The notes below the pieces were generated by a model. The model saw nothing but the letters and a program-made list of their open reading frames with translations. It searched no databases and was not told the origin of the DNA. From Sclerotiophoma versabilis (lineage: Eukaryota > Ascomycota > Dothideomycetes > Pleosporales > Didymellaceae), in NCBI GenBank assembly GCA_012274445.1, contig JAAROD010000026.1:1208881-1272880 (forward strand): a stretch of DNA of 64,000 nt, read 5' to 3'. Shown here in pieces: positions 1-13,761 of this stretch. A program made the translations under genes and the position numbers. Every line of letters starts with the position of its first letter. Position 1 is the first letter of the stretch.

Positions 1-139
1 GTAATAATATAATTCTTAAAGGCTAACCTAGTTACCTAGATAAACTAGTAAGTAAGTAAGAGAGATAACTTTATAAGTAGCTATAATTCTAAATAAATAA
101 ACTTAAAGAAATACTAAGTAATAATACTTATTTAGAAAC

Positions 140-602
140 TATTATAATTCTGTGTAGATAAAGTAGTAGAGTAATTAAGTAGCTAACTAGAGCTCTTACC
201 TATAAGCTAGAAATAGAGTTAGAGAAGAACTTCTCTTATTTAGTTACGTAATATACTTATTAATAAGTATAATATATATAACTTACTTATTAATAAGTAA
301 TACTATATATTTTATTAGACTAACTCTAGTTACTTATCTATAAGTATTATCTCTAAGTAAGTATATAGTATATAGAAATATAACTCTTATAGTTTATATT
401 TAACCTTTTTAAATTAAGTTTATCTTTAAAACCTTAACCTAACTCTTAAGCTAGATAGTCTACTCTATACTACTTATTATTAATCTCTATTATTATAGTA
501 TTTTACTAGGTAATAACTCTACTTAATCTACTATATGCTGTTTATACCTAAGAACTAATAGAACTAGTACTTATAGTCTTTAACTAAAGTATAACTTTAA
601 TA
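140..602 (+). mobile_element. RIP-mutated solo LTR of the intact chromovirus family
   Basis: This 463-bp block aligns along its length with the reverse complement of the intact LTR at 45818-46316. Differences are almost all C-to-T or G-to-A, except that one of the four 14-bp palindromes is missing. It starts TATTATAATTC (intact TGTTACGATCC) and ends ACTTTAATA (intact ACTTCAACA). The flanking 5-mers are GAAAC (135-139) and AAAAC (603-607), consistent with a target duplication differing by one transition. Neighbouring DNA on both sides belongs to element A, so this is a solo LTR left by LTR-LTR recombination. Confidence 0.75.
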
Positions 603-2149
603 AAAACCTTAAAAAGAAGTAGATAAAACTTTTCTTCTAGCTCTACTTCTTTAAGTAACTACTAAAATTATACTATCTAATAGGCTAAAAAGCCTAGACT
701 TTCTAATATAGAGGTTTTTAATAAAGAATTATATAAATAATACCTTTAATAGAAGATAAAGGTATAGACTAAGCTATATAAGAACTAACTAGTATAGTTT
801 ACTAAGAAGGACTAGGTTAACTATATAATTACTTATATTACTAGTTAAGTATTTAATACTCTATTTCTAATAATAATAGGCCTTATAAATAGTACTACTC
901 TACTAATACTTAAGAAGGTCTAAGTATACCTTAATAGGTCCTTTAAAGACTCTACTACCTAGAAGAAAGCTCTTAAGAACTTATATATAATAAAATAAGG
1001 TAAAAATAATTTTAATCTATATATTTAGAAGTTTAACCTAAAGCTATAAGAAGTAGGCTTAAACAGAGTAGGCTACGCTTAGAAGATTAACTATCTTAAT
1101 AATAGTTTAAACAGTAAGCTATTAAGAGCCTTAGCTAGATATTAACTAACTAGACTTAAGACGTAGAAACAGTTTATATAGTATACTAGAATAAACTAAA
1201 AGAACCTTAAGGCTATAGATAGAATTATAGGTAATAGCTACTCTACCTAGAAATATAATAACTCTAGTTCCTAGAAAATTCTATATAGAAATAGTAATAA
1301 AATAGACTAGTAGCCTATAGTAGGCACTTACTAGCTCTATATAAGAAAGAAAGAATACTAAAGAATAGATAAAGAAATCTATAAAAGAAGAGCTATAGAA
1401 GCCTATTTTAAGTATAGTAATAAACTCTATATAGTATATAATTATAAAAGAAATACTCTATCTAAATTACCTACTTATATAAGTAAATAAAAGCTAACCT
1501 TAAGAACCTCTAAAGTAGTAGCTATATAAATAGCTAAAGAAACCTTATTATTAGAAGATAATAAAAAAAAACAGTTCTAGCTAAAAGTTATACGCTAAGG
1601 CCTCTTTAATAAGTTCCTAAGCCTATATAGTTAATATATTTACTACTTTATTAACTAGCTATAACTAAACTAATATTAATTTATATAGTTATTAACTCTA
1701 CTATACTAGCTACTACTATAGTTATTAATAGTTATTATACCTATTATTTAGTAAATAAATAGTTTATATAGAAGATAAACTTACTATATATTCTAATTAT
1801 ACCTATAACTATAGAAGAAGTTAATAGTTAAAAAAGCAGTATTAATACTATTACTAAGTTTAATCTTAATATTAGATATATATAGTAATACTATATTATA
1901 GTATATATTACCTCTTTAATATATAACTATAATATAATTCTTAGAAAGATATAGTTAGAAGATATTAGTAGTATAATTAGTACTAAAGATAAGCTTCTAT
2001 TTATAAGATAGTATAATATTACTATATAAAGTACTAAGGTACTTACTTTACTAAACTACTACCTAGTATAAGTAGTAGCCTTTTAATACTATATATAGAA
2101 GAGCTATAAAGAGAACTTAGAAATCTAAGTCTTTATAGCTAGCTTAAAG

Positions 2150-4434
2150 AATATCTATAAGCCTTTAAAATAAAAAACCTAGATAACTATATATAAGGTT
2201 AAAGTAGTACTACCTATATATTTCTAGTTATATATTAAGTTATTTACTATAAAAAAAGGTAGTTAACTACTCTTCTACTATAGCTTAATAGTAGATTATA
2301 TAATTAAGCTAAATAAAGTAAATAGTAAAACCTTAGAAGTTCTATATAGTTCTTTCTATACTATATCTTAAGATAAGCTCTTAGTCTTATACTATATATT
2401 ACTAGATTTATTAAAAAAAGAATTTATTAGAGCTAGTAACTCTTTAGCTATATTACCTATACTATTTATATAGAAGCTAGAAGGTAGATTATAGCTCTAT
2501 ATAAACTATAGAGTACTAAATACTTTAATTAAAAAGAATTAGTATTCTATTCTTCTAATTAAGAAGACTCTAAATATAATTAGATAAGCTACCTAGTATA
2601 CTAAACTAAATATTATAGCTACCTTTTTTAAAATTAGAATAGTAAAAGAGTAAGAATATATAAGTGCTTTCTATATATAGTTTAGATTATATAAATAGCT
2701 AGTAATACCTTTTAAATTAGCTAATACTTCTAGTGCCTTCTAGAGGTATATTAACTAGGCTCTAGGAGAGTTTCTAGATAATTTTATCTTAGTATACTTA
2801 AATAATATATTAATCTTTACTAGAAGTTCTCTATTAAAGTACTATAAGTATATATAATAGGTAATTAAATATTTATAAAAATTAAAGCTAAACTTAGAAC
2901 TTAGTAAATATAAATTTAATATATAGTATATAAATTACCTAGTCTTTATTTTAAAAGTAGAGAAGAGTATATTAATAGACTTTAAAAAAGTATAAGCTAT
3001 TAAGAAATAGTAAGTACCTACTATAGTAAAAGGTATATAATAGTTCTTTAGGTTTATAAACTTCTATTAGAAGTTTATTAAAGACTTTACTATGCTATTA
3101 GAACTACTTATATAACTTACTAAGAAGAATCTCTTCTTTAAATAAATAAAGAAATAAGATTATACTTTTTAGGCTCTAAAAGAAGCCTTTCTATTAGATA
3201 AGGTTCTTACTACTCTAAACTATAAGTAGAGAGCTATAGTAGAATATAATCTTCTAGCTTTACTATAGAAGCTACTCTTTTATAAAAAGATTTATCTAGT
3301 TACTTCTATATAGTAGTATACCTCTCTTAGAAATTTCTACCTTATAAAGTAAACTACTTTATCTATAATAAAGAACTTCTTATAGTAATATTCTACTTAT
3401 AGAAGTAAAATACTAAATTATAAAGTATATAGAAGTTTAAAGTTATTACTACCTATAAGAACCTAAAATACTTTTTAAAGAAATAGAACCTTACTAAAAG
3501 ATATATATAATAAGCTTAGATTATATTATAGTTTAGTAATATAGAGGTATAATATTAATCTAGTAAGAATAATATATAAGTAGAAACTCTCTTATAAAGA
3601 AATTAAAATAGACCTAAAGAAGAGAATAATAAAGAACTTACTAGTAAAGAGTTTATAATACTTATTCTATTTAATTAATAATACCTAATATATACTATAC
3701 CTATATAGATACTAATACTTATACTAGAAGGCTCTATTCTACTAAATTACCTATATTAACTACTATTCTTAGATAGTCTAATTACTTAGTACTAGAACTA
3801 AGTAGTAGAATAAAATAAAAATTACTAAGCTATATAATAGGCTATATAAAGTAGTATAAAGGCTCTTAATATAATTATAAAAAGACTTATAGTCTCTTTA
3901 GGTAACTATATAGTAATAGGTAATAATAAGCTATAATAGAGAAACTAGATATAGGTACTAAATAGTAAGCTAATCTATATAGAGATTATGGATTAAGTAA
4001 ACCTTACTATCTAAATAGAATACTCTAGATGAAAAGAAATATACTATATAATTATAAGAATATAGTACTAGCTAGAAATAAGTAAAGGTAACTACTATTT
4101 TATATAGAATTATAATATTTACTAATAAAGTAACTTTTAAAGAAATAGAAAATATAGCTATCTATAACTATTACTAGTACTAAGCTTTATATAGTAAAAC
4201 CTTACTATTAACTTTATAATAGATTTTCTACTCTCTTTAGGCTATATAAACCTTATAGTTATAAAAGACTAACTAAGTAAGAGTATAATCTTAGTTTCTT
4301 TAAAGAAGATTAAAGTAGATAATATTACTTAAATATTTATATAAGAACTATACTTATTATATAAACTTCTAAGATCTTTTATATTAAATAAAAGTACTTA
4401 GTTTATTAGTAAACTCTAGAAAAGAGTATATAAA
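2150..4434 (+). pseudogene. RIP-mutated Gypsy pol of element A (protease/RT/RNase H to mid-integrase)
   Basis: The + strand frame shows Ty3/Gypsy reverse transcriptase blocks in the right order: a degraded LRLYINYRVLN (normally LRxCVDYRxLN) near 2480, a FKLANTSSAFQRYIN block near 2715, and VYLNNILIF (normally VYLDDILIF) near 2800, where both catalytic Asp codons have become Asn. The connection block GIQQFFRFINFYQKFIKDF follows near 3035. RNase H and the zinc-binding part of integrase come next, up to the B insertion. Dozens of in-frame TAG codons stand where Gln or Trp is expected. The gene is dead. Sequence blocks differ from the intact chromovirus at 46861-50247, so this is another Gypsy family. 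Confidence 0.75.
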
Positions 4435-4923
4435 TATTAAAGTTATACTTTAGTTAAAGACTATAAGTACTAATTCTATTAGTTCTTAGGTATAAACAGC
4501 GTGCAGTAGATTAGGTTAAGTTATTACCTAGTAAAATACTATAATAATAGAGGTTAATAATAAGTAGTATAGAGTAGACTATCTAGCTTAAGAGTTAGGT
4601 TAAGATTCTAAAGATAAACTTAATTAATAAGGTTAAATATAAACTATAAGAGTTATATTTCTACTTACTATATTTTTACTAGAAGATAATACTTATTAAT
4701 AAGTAACTAGAGTTAGTCTAATAAAATATATAGTATTACTTATTAATAAGTAATAATATATAATACTTATTAATAAGTAAGTTATATATATTATACTTAT
4801 TAATAAGTATATTACGTAACTATATAAAAAGAGATTCTTCCTAACTCTGTCTCTAGTTTATAGGTAAGAGCTATAGTTAGCTACTTAATTACTATACTGC
4901 TTTATCTGCACAGGATTATAATA
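4435..4923 (-). repeat. Left (3') LTR of copy B
   Basis: Aligns with 45818-46316. The four GCTCGTTGACGAGC palindromes have become ACTTATTAATAAGT-like copies, changed symmetrically on both strands as RIP does. Flanked on the left by the target duplication ATAAA. Confidence 0.88.
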
Positions 4924-7900
4924 CTATTCTTCTTCTTTTTTAGGTTTATTCTTAAACTATATAACTAGAATCTAGGCTTATATAAAACTAAGCTTATTTT
5001 TATATCTAGTAACTAGTATATTAAGATATTTTCTTATACCTATAACCTTTAACTTAGTTTAGAAATTTATTAAGCTAATACTTCTACTAAAGTTCTCTAT
5101 AACTATTATTTCTTTAAAGGCTAAAAGTACTATATTATACTAAATACTATAAAGTATTTAAAGTATACTAAGTATAGTCTTAGTAAAAGCACGCTGCTTA
5201 CCTGTATACACTGCTTGCCTATAAGGTATATTATAATATTTTTAAGTAATTTCTAGTATACCTTCTTTAGTCTAACTACTAAAGCTATTACTAACTCTAT
5301 TTAGATAAGGTAATTAAAAGATTAAGTAAAGAGATTTAGGTATCTCTTATAGTTTATAAAGAATAGTATTATACCTATTACTTCTAATAACTTATTATTA
5401 TATATAATTTATACTATAGGTAATAGTAAGACCTAGTTATCTTATTTCTAGTTACTATAGATTTAAAGGTATATTTCTATAGTTTAATTTATTCTTTTTA
5501 TCTATCTATCTATCTATAGATAATAGGCTGTAGATAGCTTTTTCTTAGTATCTAATATAGTAGGTATTATAGTTTAATAGTTTAATATAAAAAGCTTATT
5601 CTTATTACTAATAATTAACTTAGGTATTCTATAGTAGTAGATAATCTAATTAATAAATACTATAGCTAGCTGCTGCGCAGTATAGCTGTATCTAAATAGT
5701 ATTATTTTAGTATACTTAGTAAATTAATCTACTATAATAAAGATTAAGTTATAAGTATATTCTATAATAGAGTTCTTAGAGAGTAGTAGCTATATAATAA
5801 AATCTATTATAATATTTATCTATAGTACTATTAGTAGCTCTATTACTTATACTTCTCTATACTTAGTATATATACTATACTTATTCTATTAGTACTATAT
5901 ATAGTTTCTAATAAACTTAGTAACCTTATCTTTTATATTAGAAAACTTATAGTATTACTTAATAACTTTTATAGTATAAGTAATACTAAAGTATTTATAT
6001 AGTATATTATTATAATATCTTAAAATAACTTCTTCTTAAAGTTCTTCTAGTACTTACTCTAGAATATATTATTTCTGCTAAACTTATATTACTAAATTAA
6101 GCTGCTAAGATAGTCCTAATATTCTATTCTTATTAACTCTAAGAATAGTAAACTTATTAATTATCTTTTTACCTATAAGGTTATAGCATTAGCTAAGTAT
6201 ATTTACTCTACTATTTTTCTTTTCTAGTATATATAAGATCTTAAACTTATACTAACTAAGCATTTCTAACTAGCGTACTTATTATTAGTTTAGAACCTTA
6301 GTAGTAGTAAAATATACTAAGTTCTTATAATCTATATAAATAGTAAGTTCTAAGCAGCTTTCTATATATACTCTCTAATACTATAATATATTAATAATAG
6401 CTATAAGCTCCTTATTATATATATTATATTATTCTTCTAGTACTATAAACTTTCTTAAATAGTAGGTAATCAGGTACTATTAACTATCTTATTCTTAAGT
6501 AATATATACCTTTAATACTAAATCTAAGGTATCTATCTTAAAGTATATAGGTTTACTACTTTTAAATATAATTAGTATAGAAGGCTCTATATATACTTAC
6601 TTAAGTAATTAGAAAGTATTTTCTTATACTTATTTCTACTTAAAGAGTATATTCTTCTATATAAGTCTTATAAGTAGTAAGGCCTTTACAGAGTAGTTCT
6701 TAATAAAGTATTAGTTAAAGTTAATAAACTTAAGAAATTTTTAAATTCTCTTAACTATAGTAGGTATTAGCTAATCTTTTATAACCTACATTTTCTTTTT
6801 ACTTATCTTAACTCTATATCTTTCTATAATATAGCTAAGAAACTCTACTTCTTCTTTATACTATTTACACTTCTCTAGCTTTAGCCTAAGGTCTACTATT
6901 ACTAAGTATTCTAATATTTATTATATATAGACCTTATATTCTTCTAGTATCTTACTATATACTAGAATATTATTAAGGTATACTACTACTATAATATTTA
7001 GGTATGCTTACAGTATATTATTAATTAGTGCCTAATATACTGCTAGTATATTAGTTAGCCTAAATAGTATAACTATATACTTATAGTAACTATAATAGGT
7101 TCTAAATACTATTTTCTATTCTTTACTTTTCTTTATATATATAAGGTTATATACTCTGCATAAGTTAAGTATAGTAAAGAACTTTACTTCTAATAGCTAG
7201 TTCTATAACTTAGATATATTAGGTAGTAGGTAATAATTTCTAATAGTAATATTATTTAACTTCTAGTAGTTAATATAAAGCCTTAGCTTACTATCTTTCT
7301 TTAGTATAAATAGAATAGAGAATTCTGCTAGAGATTTAGATTTTCTAATAAATTCTTTTATAAGGTTCTCCTTAATATACTTATATAGTATCTTAAGCTC
7401 TTTCTTAGATAACTAGTATATAGGCCTAAAGAGTAGTTCTTTCTTTTTTTTAAGTCTAATCTTATAATCTTAAGGTTAATACTTAGGTAGCGCTTTTATA
7501 GATAACTCTTTTTTAAATATCTAGGCGTACTATCTATATATATCTAGTATACTAGAAGGTATACTCTTATTCTCCTTAACTATTATAAAAAGGCTTTCTT
7601 AGTCTATATAGTTAACTACTCTATCTTAGCATGTCTTATATATTAAAGAGATGTTATTAATCTTCTTCTTATCTACTAGCTATAACATGCACTGCGTAGG
7701 CTTTAATATATTAGTACTATATTTATATTATCTTAATAAAAGTCTTTTCTATATCTAGTCTATTTCTAGATTATACTTTTATAGCTAGAGAAGTTCTAGT
7801 ATAATATTATACATAGCCTTTATAAAGATATCTAGAGTTAATTTCTTATAGTGCCTCTATATTTCTAGAAGAGCTACTATTACCTTATATATAATATATA

Positions 7901-10157
7901 GCTCTTTTAGTATTAATTCTCTATTAGCTACTTAAAGTAAATAGGTATGTTCCTTTATATATAGTATACGACCTACTTAGTATATTACTATCTAGAACAT
8001 ATAGTTTGCCTATACTCCTAAGTTTAAGAGTGCTAATAGTACTACTCTATTTAACATAATAGGTAGTTTAATAAGTAAGCTGTCTCTAATAGTGTTAAGA
8101 GATTACTTAGCAGAGTACTCTTTTAGTACTTACCTAAAAAAGTCTCTTTATTACTAAATCTATAGATAATCTTACTACCTTTATATAGCTTATAGTTTAG
8201 GTTAAAGTAATACTACTAATATAGATTATAGTAGAAGCTATTAATAACTAATTATATATATATAATTACCTAATAATTATCTATGCCTAGGAAATATAGC
8301 TTAGAATACTTATTCTAGAGGTATATTTTATATATATTATTCTTATAATTATACTATTATTTTCTATATATAGTACTAGAAGTTAGAAACTATCTCTTAC
8401 TTAGTTTTTATAATTTATATATATAATAGGCGTTATATACGCATACTATCTATAATAGCTTTCTATAATTTAGATTCTAGTAGTCTAAGGTATAGTCTAG
8501 TTATAGATCTAGACGTAATACTAGCTTTTTATTAAAGTTAGGCTTATTTCTACTTTAGTTATTTTTTATCTATTACTTAAGTTTCTATTATATAGTATAG
8601 TTACTAGCACTAAGCTTATTAAACTTATACTTCTACTAATCTTATTAGAACTTATTTAGGTTATTAAATTATTATTACTCTGTATAAGTTTAAAGTGCTA
8701 TTTATTATAGTCTCTTATTAATACTTTTAGTAATCCGTTTATAGTTTACTTAGAAGGTATTATTATTTTCTTAGAATTCTTATTATACTAATTCTGCTTT
8801 AGTATATTTACTAAATTTACGTATGTCTATATTATACTAACTTTCTTTAGTATTAGAAGTATAGGTAATACCTCTATCTACTTCTTATCTAGTAGTATTA
8901 TATAGTTATTAGAATATTATAGACTACTTATACCTACGCACTTTTAGTTCTTATTTATATACTTATTCTATCTATTCTAATAGTTATTCTGTTAGGTTCT
9001 ATAAGTACTTCTACTATTTATTTAATATCTAGTATAGTATAGGTGCTTAGCTTTACATATTCTATATATAATTTTATTAAATAGTTTAATATAGTTATTA
9101 TTAAGTCTAGTCTTAAAGTCTTCTATAAGACGTCTTATATTATTAGTAAGAATCTTCTATTTATTACTAGTATCTGTATTTCTATAGGTAAGTATATTTA
9201 GTTATTAAACTACCTTATTCTTTAATTAATAATTCTTAGCATAGTAGCCTTACTTACTATATCTATAATAAGTTATACTAGACTTATTCTTATTATAACT
9301 ACTCTTTTTCTTATTCTATTATTCTAGTAGCAGTCCCTTATTAAGGTTTAAGAGGTTTATAGCCTCTAGTCTAAAGTATCTACTTTATATATTATTATAG
9401 ATATATTAACTAGTATTAGACTAATAGTAGTTGCGTTCTTTTTAGTTTTCTTAATATAGGTTGTTATTACGCTACTAGTTTTATAGTTATAAGTAGTTAT
9501 TTATATTACCTATAACTTATACTTATAGATTCTTTTCTAACTCTAAGTAAAGCTTATAGAGATAAGTATTAATATTAATAGTGTTATTCTCTAAGTCTTT
9601 AAGGCTTCTAATTACTGCGCTAGTATATATAAGTTCTTTCTTAACCTTAGGCTTTAAACTCTGCTTAAATATAGTTATTAGTGCAGTGTTATTCTAGTTA
9701 GTGTTATAAGTAATAGCTTAGAAATTAGCAGTATAGTCTATAACTAATATAGTTTACTAAATAGTCTAAATATTATATTTAGCTATAATAGGTTTATTAA
9801 TAACTCTAAAGATCTATTAGATCTTAGTTTTAAATTCTATAAAGTTATTAAGCTATATATTATCCTTAAGAGAAGTAGTCTTACTTATCTTATTCTAAAT
9901 AAAGGGCTAAATCTATTTAAAGGCTTTACTGCGTATATATAATACAGCTAGCTTAATATTATTTTCTTTCTTAATAGATGTGCCCTAAAAGGTAAAGAAT
10001 AAATAAAACTAAAGAAGCTAATTCTTAAGCTTAAAATACTTTCTATTATAGAGGTTAGGTTTAGTAACCTTAAAGCTAGCTAAATTGCGCATATTAGTAG
10101 AGTTACAAGAGGTAGTATAATCTTCTAATATATTACTTATATTAGAGGTGTTTAAAA
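4924..10157 (-). pseudogene. RIP-killed gag-pol of copy B
   Basis: Co-linear with gag and pol of the intact element when read from right to left: gag from about 10140, then protease, RT, RNase H and integrase, with the chromodomain end of pol lost in the deletion near 5170. The short stretch at the deletion joint (about 5172-5225) is not explained by the intact element but resembles sequence near 12815. Stops are spread through every domain. Confidence 0.8.
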
Positions 10158-10646
10158 TATTAAAGTTATACTTTAGTTAAAGACTATAAGTACTAATTCT
10201 ATTAGTTCTTAGGTATAAACAGCGCGTAGTAGATTAGGTTAGGTTATTACCTAGTAAAACACTATAATAATAGAGGTTAATAATAAGTAGTATAGAGTAG
10301 ACTATCTAGCTTAAGAGTTAGGTTAAGATTCTAAAGATAAAATTAATTAATAAGGTTAAACACAAACTATAAGAGTTAATTTTCTACTTACTATATACTT
10401 ACTAGGAGATCATACTTATTAATAAGTAACTAGAGTTAGTCTAATAAAATACATATCATTGCTTATTAATAAGTAATAATATATAATACTTATTAATAAG
10501 TAAGTTATATATATTATACTTATTAATAAGCATATTACGTAACTATATAAAGAGAGATCCTTCCTAACTCTATCTCTAGTTTATAGGTAAGAGCTATAGT
10601 TAGCTACTTAATTACTATGCTGCTTTATCTGCATAGGATTATAATA
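10158..10646 (-). repeat. Right (5') LTR of copy B
   Basis: Same length (489 bp) as the left LTR. It keeps slightly more unmutated sites than the left one (for example TTAAACACAAAC near 10357), so the two LTRs were mutated unequally. Followed by target duplication ATAAA. Confidence 0.88.
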
Positions 10647-10651
10647 ATAAA

Positions 10652-11130
10652 CTTCTAGGTGTATAATAGAACCTTTCTACTACTTTCTACCTATAAATAG
10701 ATAAACTTACTAAGAGAGCTAATAGTAATATTAAAGTAGTAGTATAAATATAAATAAACTAAGTATAAAATAACTAAGCTATACTTACTTTAATACTAGA
10801 ACTAATACTTAATATCTATATAAGCTTAATAACTAAAGTCTTACTCTTTTTCTTTAAATATAGGTTTAAGAATATACTATTCTTTCTAGACCTACTAGAT
10901 AGCTAAGCTAAAGGTAACCTAATAGATTATATAATAAATCTAAAGAGGTAGGCTAAAATAATTATATAAACCTTATACTAAGTAGTAAATTAAGTAATTT
11001 TAGTAATAATAATATTACTTATAGGTAAGCTATATATATAGGTAAGCTACGCACTTTTACTAAGACTATACTATAATACTACTCTTCTACTAATACCTTA
11101 CTAATAATACTAACTAAATATATTAAAGAA
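10652..11130 (+). pseudogene. Continuation of element A integrase after the B insertion
   Basis: Immediately right of B's target duplication the frame resumes with residues equivalent to LSTAFHPQTDG.TERAN, the conserved integrase block around the catalytic Glu, followed by a region matching the pattern of the C-terminal part of Gypsy integrases. Joining across B restores phase with the 4434 end, which supports both the family call and the simple-insertion history. The frame has many TAG/TAA codons and fades by about 11130. Confidence 0.7.
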
Positions 11131-11154
11131 AGCTTAGGTATAGCTTATAATTAA

Positions 11155-12750
11155 AGCTCTTAAAAGAGATATAAAGCTCTTTTTATAATATACTATAGCT
11201 ATTTATAAGGTTTCTAAAACTATACTATATAACTAACACGCTAAATAACCTTTACCTACTAATACTATAACTAACTTAAAGAACCTAACTTATACTAAGA
11301 AGTAGGTAATTATTAAGTATATACTTAAGCTAGTTATATAAAAATTTCTCCTTTAGCTTATAGCTATAGCTAATATAGCTAATTCTTTATATACTAAGTA
11401 TAGTCTAGGCTATATTAGCCTAAACTAGCCTAGTATAGTTATTAAGCGCTAATAAGAGCTTATAATAGAGGTTAATTAAAAGTATAACTATAAGAGAGCC
11501 TTCTATAAGAATTCTAAGGTAATCTAGAGCTAGTTTAGCCTAGTAGCTAATATTAAAGTTAAGTATAGTATCTAAAATAATAATACCTATAACTATAATA
11601 AGGCTATATTTATAATAAGTATTATATAAATAGAAGTAGTTATTATAGCTTTAGAGTAATAAAGATAGCTAAAGATAGTCTAGCTAGGTAATAGAAAGTA
11701 GATAATAGTTATATAGAGTATTAATACTAAAGGTTAAGCTATTCTACTCTTTATTATCTTTAAAGTGTGCTACTACGTCTCTTTCTAGTATAAAGAAAAG
11801 AACCTACTAAAGAATTAGAAAATTAAAGTTTCTAATAAAAGCTAAACTACTAATAAGCTTAGTTTAGACTAGCTAAAGTACTTTAATATATATATAAAGA
11901 AGTATACTATTAGTACCTACTATCTACTAGTTATTAATAGCTTTAAGAGCTATAACCTACTTATATTCTAGTAATACTATAAGAAAAATAAGATTATTAC
12001 TAGCTATATACCTTCTTACTTATTATACCTTCTATAGCCTCTTAATATAAGTTATTTTACCTCTTTAAAGAAGGCGTATAGGTGCTAAGCTAAAAACCTT
12101 ATCTATAACTATATCAACTATATTATAAAGGTTAAGTTTCTACTATACTTTATAGTAGCCTTTAAGGCTTTATTTACTTCTAGTAATATCTAAGCAGAGT
12201 TCTAAGAGGCTAGACTAGTTCTATTTAACCTAGAATATATTATATTAACTCTTAATATAAAGCTATATACTTAATTACTATAACTCTCTATTAATAATAC
12301 ATTCTAGTAGTTATAGACTCTTAGTAATACTCTAGAACTTAGGTTATAATTAATACTTATAAAGATAAGAATTTAGAAGTTTATAAATAGCTTACCTACC
12401 TTTATAGTTAAGGTATTTAAAAAGGTCTTAAAGAGAGTAGTAATAATTATATATAAGCTAGTATTAGTATAATAGAAGATTACTAAGCTTTAAGTAGTAA
12501 ATAAAGCTGCTTTATACTAGAAATTATATAAGAGAAAGTATATTAAAGTAGAAGAGACTCTTATAGTTAAAGAAAGCTAGTAGATAACTACTCTTAAAAA
12601 GGCTAGAGTATATAGTAATAGTAAGAAGTAAAAGAAGAGAGTATATACTAAAGAGGCTAAGTTCTTCTAATAATACTATAGATAATATAAAGAGACTAGG
12701 TATAATGTAAAAATATATAAGAATAAAGTAGAAAAGGTCTTTAAGTAATA
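11155..12750 (+). pseudogene. Degenerate pogo/Fot1-type DDE transposase
   Basis: Reading TAG/TAA as former sense codons, the + strand gives a frame of about 530 codons that follows the fungal pogo/Fot1 (Tc1-mariner superfamily) transposase plan. There is an N-terminal DNA-binding (HTH/CENP-B-like) part, then a block YNYNKAIFIIGII where a typical enzyme has YNFDETGFMMGVI. Next comes INSFKSYNLLIFQQYYKKN for a DGHxSH catalytic block, then LLYLLQPLNISYFTSLKKAY for the PHSSHLLQPLDV block. Catalytic Asp codons have become Asn, as G-to-A mutation would produce. A C-terminal Lys/Arg-rich, Cys-knuckle-like tail follows. I could not place the terminal inverted repeats or TA duplication with confidence. 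Confidence 0.75.
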
Positions 12751-12971
12751 TAAGAGGTTATTCTACTCTATATAGTACTAGAGTAGGTTATTATATACTA
12801 TAATAGAGTAGGTTTAGGTATAGTCTTAGTAAAAGTATTAAGCTTACCTATAAGGAATATTATACTTTTAATAATAGTAAGAAGCTTAGGCTAACTATAT
12901 AAGATAACTAGTAGCTAAATACTAAGTTAGAAACTAGGTTTAGCTAAACCTAAAGAATATCTAGACTAATA
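12751..12971. other. Intergenic AT-rich DNA, no gene seen
   Basis: This stretch probably holds the 3' end of the pogo element. A segment near 12815-12860 resembles the joint sequence in B (near 5172) and, more loosely, the inner edge of the right TIR at about 33900, so it may be shared transposon-end sequence. No reading frame is supported. Confidence 0.4.
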
Positions 12972-13756
12972 AACCTAGTATTATAGGCTAGATTCTAGCT
13001 CTATATACGCGCTACTTAGTATATATAGCTATTATTATATAATTTCTACTTTATGCCTTTAATTAATATATAATTAGCCTTATTTAGTTCTTATATAATA
13101 TAACTCTACAGCCTATATATAGAACTCTATTAATTAATTTTAGTTCTATATACTAGTTACTAGTTAGTTTCTATATACAGCTTCTATATAGTATTAGAAG
13201 TAATAGCCTCTTATATATTAATTAATTACTTTAGCTAGCTTACTAGCTAGCTAGCTAGAGACTATCTTTTATAATATCTAGCTAAGATTAGTTATCTCTA
13301 TTATTACTTATATAATAGTTATAATAAGAACTCTAGAACTAGTAAGTAGAAATTTAGTTACTCTATACAGACCTAATAGCTTCTTACTAGAACCTACTTT
13401 AGGTTTAATAATAGCTCTTTATATAACTAAAACTAGTACTCTACCTACTAGACCTTTTATACTTTAATAGAAAGCTATATATACTTTATATATAGTTACT
13501 ATCTATCTAAGCTAAGCTTAGATTAGAATACCTTTTTAGAGTAAATATATTTAACTATATATATAATAGACTTAAGCAGCCTTAGCAGGCCTCTATTCTT
13601 TACCTCTACTAGCTAGTAGAAGATACTTAGTCTTAGAATCTAAATATAATCTTCTTTTTCTTCTAACATCTCTACTATAACCTCTAGAAATAGTAAGAAG
13701 CTATTTAATATTTCTTCTCTATATAGTAAAGAGATAATAAGTTTCTTATTATATAC
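12972..13756 (+). repeat. Repeat module G, copy 1 (left flank of Copia element C)
   Basis: About 785 bp repeated at 35672-36455 and, inverted and truncated, at 45530-45817. Its first ~230 bp also recur at 36962-37195 and inverted at about 38345-38575, so it looks like terminal sequence of a larger inverted-repeat transposon. Element C interrupts it at 13757-13761 (CTTAT); the uninterrupted equivalent is at 36456-36460. No coding frame recognised. Confidence 0.7.
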
Positions 13757-13761
13757 CTTAT

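Larger units (their letters stand above)
4435..10646 (-). mobile_element. Full-length RIP-mutated copy B of the intact chromovirus family
   Basis: Two 489-bp LTRs (4435-4923 and 10158-10646) flank an internal region that aligns with the intact element at 45818-52815 in the same (minus) orientation, differing mainly by transitions at CpA/CpG. The target duplication ATAAA is perfect (4430-4434 and 10647-10651). The copy is about 0.8 kb shorter than the intact one because a block corresponding to roughly 46570-47325 is lost; the start of the antisense ORF and the 3' polypurine tract (CTTCTTCTTTTTT region) are still visible. It sits inside the integrase of element A. No reading frame survives. 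Confidence 0.9.
1..11130 (+). mobile_element. Degenerate Ty3/Gypsy retrotransposon A, interrupted by two insertions
   Basis: This is the oldest recognisable layer at the left of the window. Reading TAG/TAA as mutated codons gives a Gag-like frame around 960-1500, then a Pol frame on the + strand. It is split by a solo LTR (140-602) and by element B (4435-10646). If B and one copy of its target duplication are removed, the integrase frame runs on without a break, from a stretch resembling FISKLWKRVYK to one resembling NLSTAFHPQTDG. No LTR of its own is seen inside the window; the left end may lie outside and the right end fades before the pogo transposase at about 11155. The assignment to Ty3/Gypsy is firm; the exact ends are not. 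Confidence 0.75.

Noticed and set aside
140..4923. One element bounded by the LTRs at 140-602 and 4435-4923
   Set aside because: The two LTRs are in opposite orientation, the internal pol belongs to another Gypsy family, and each LTR has its own target duplication.
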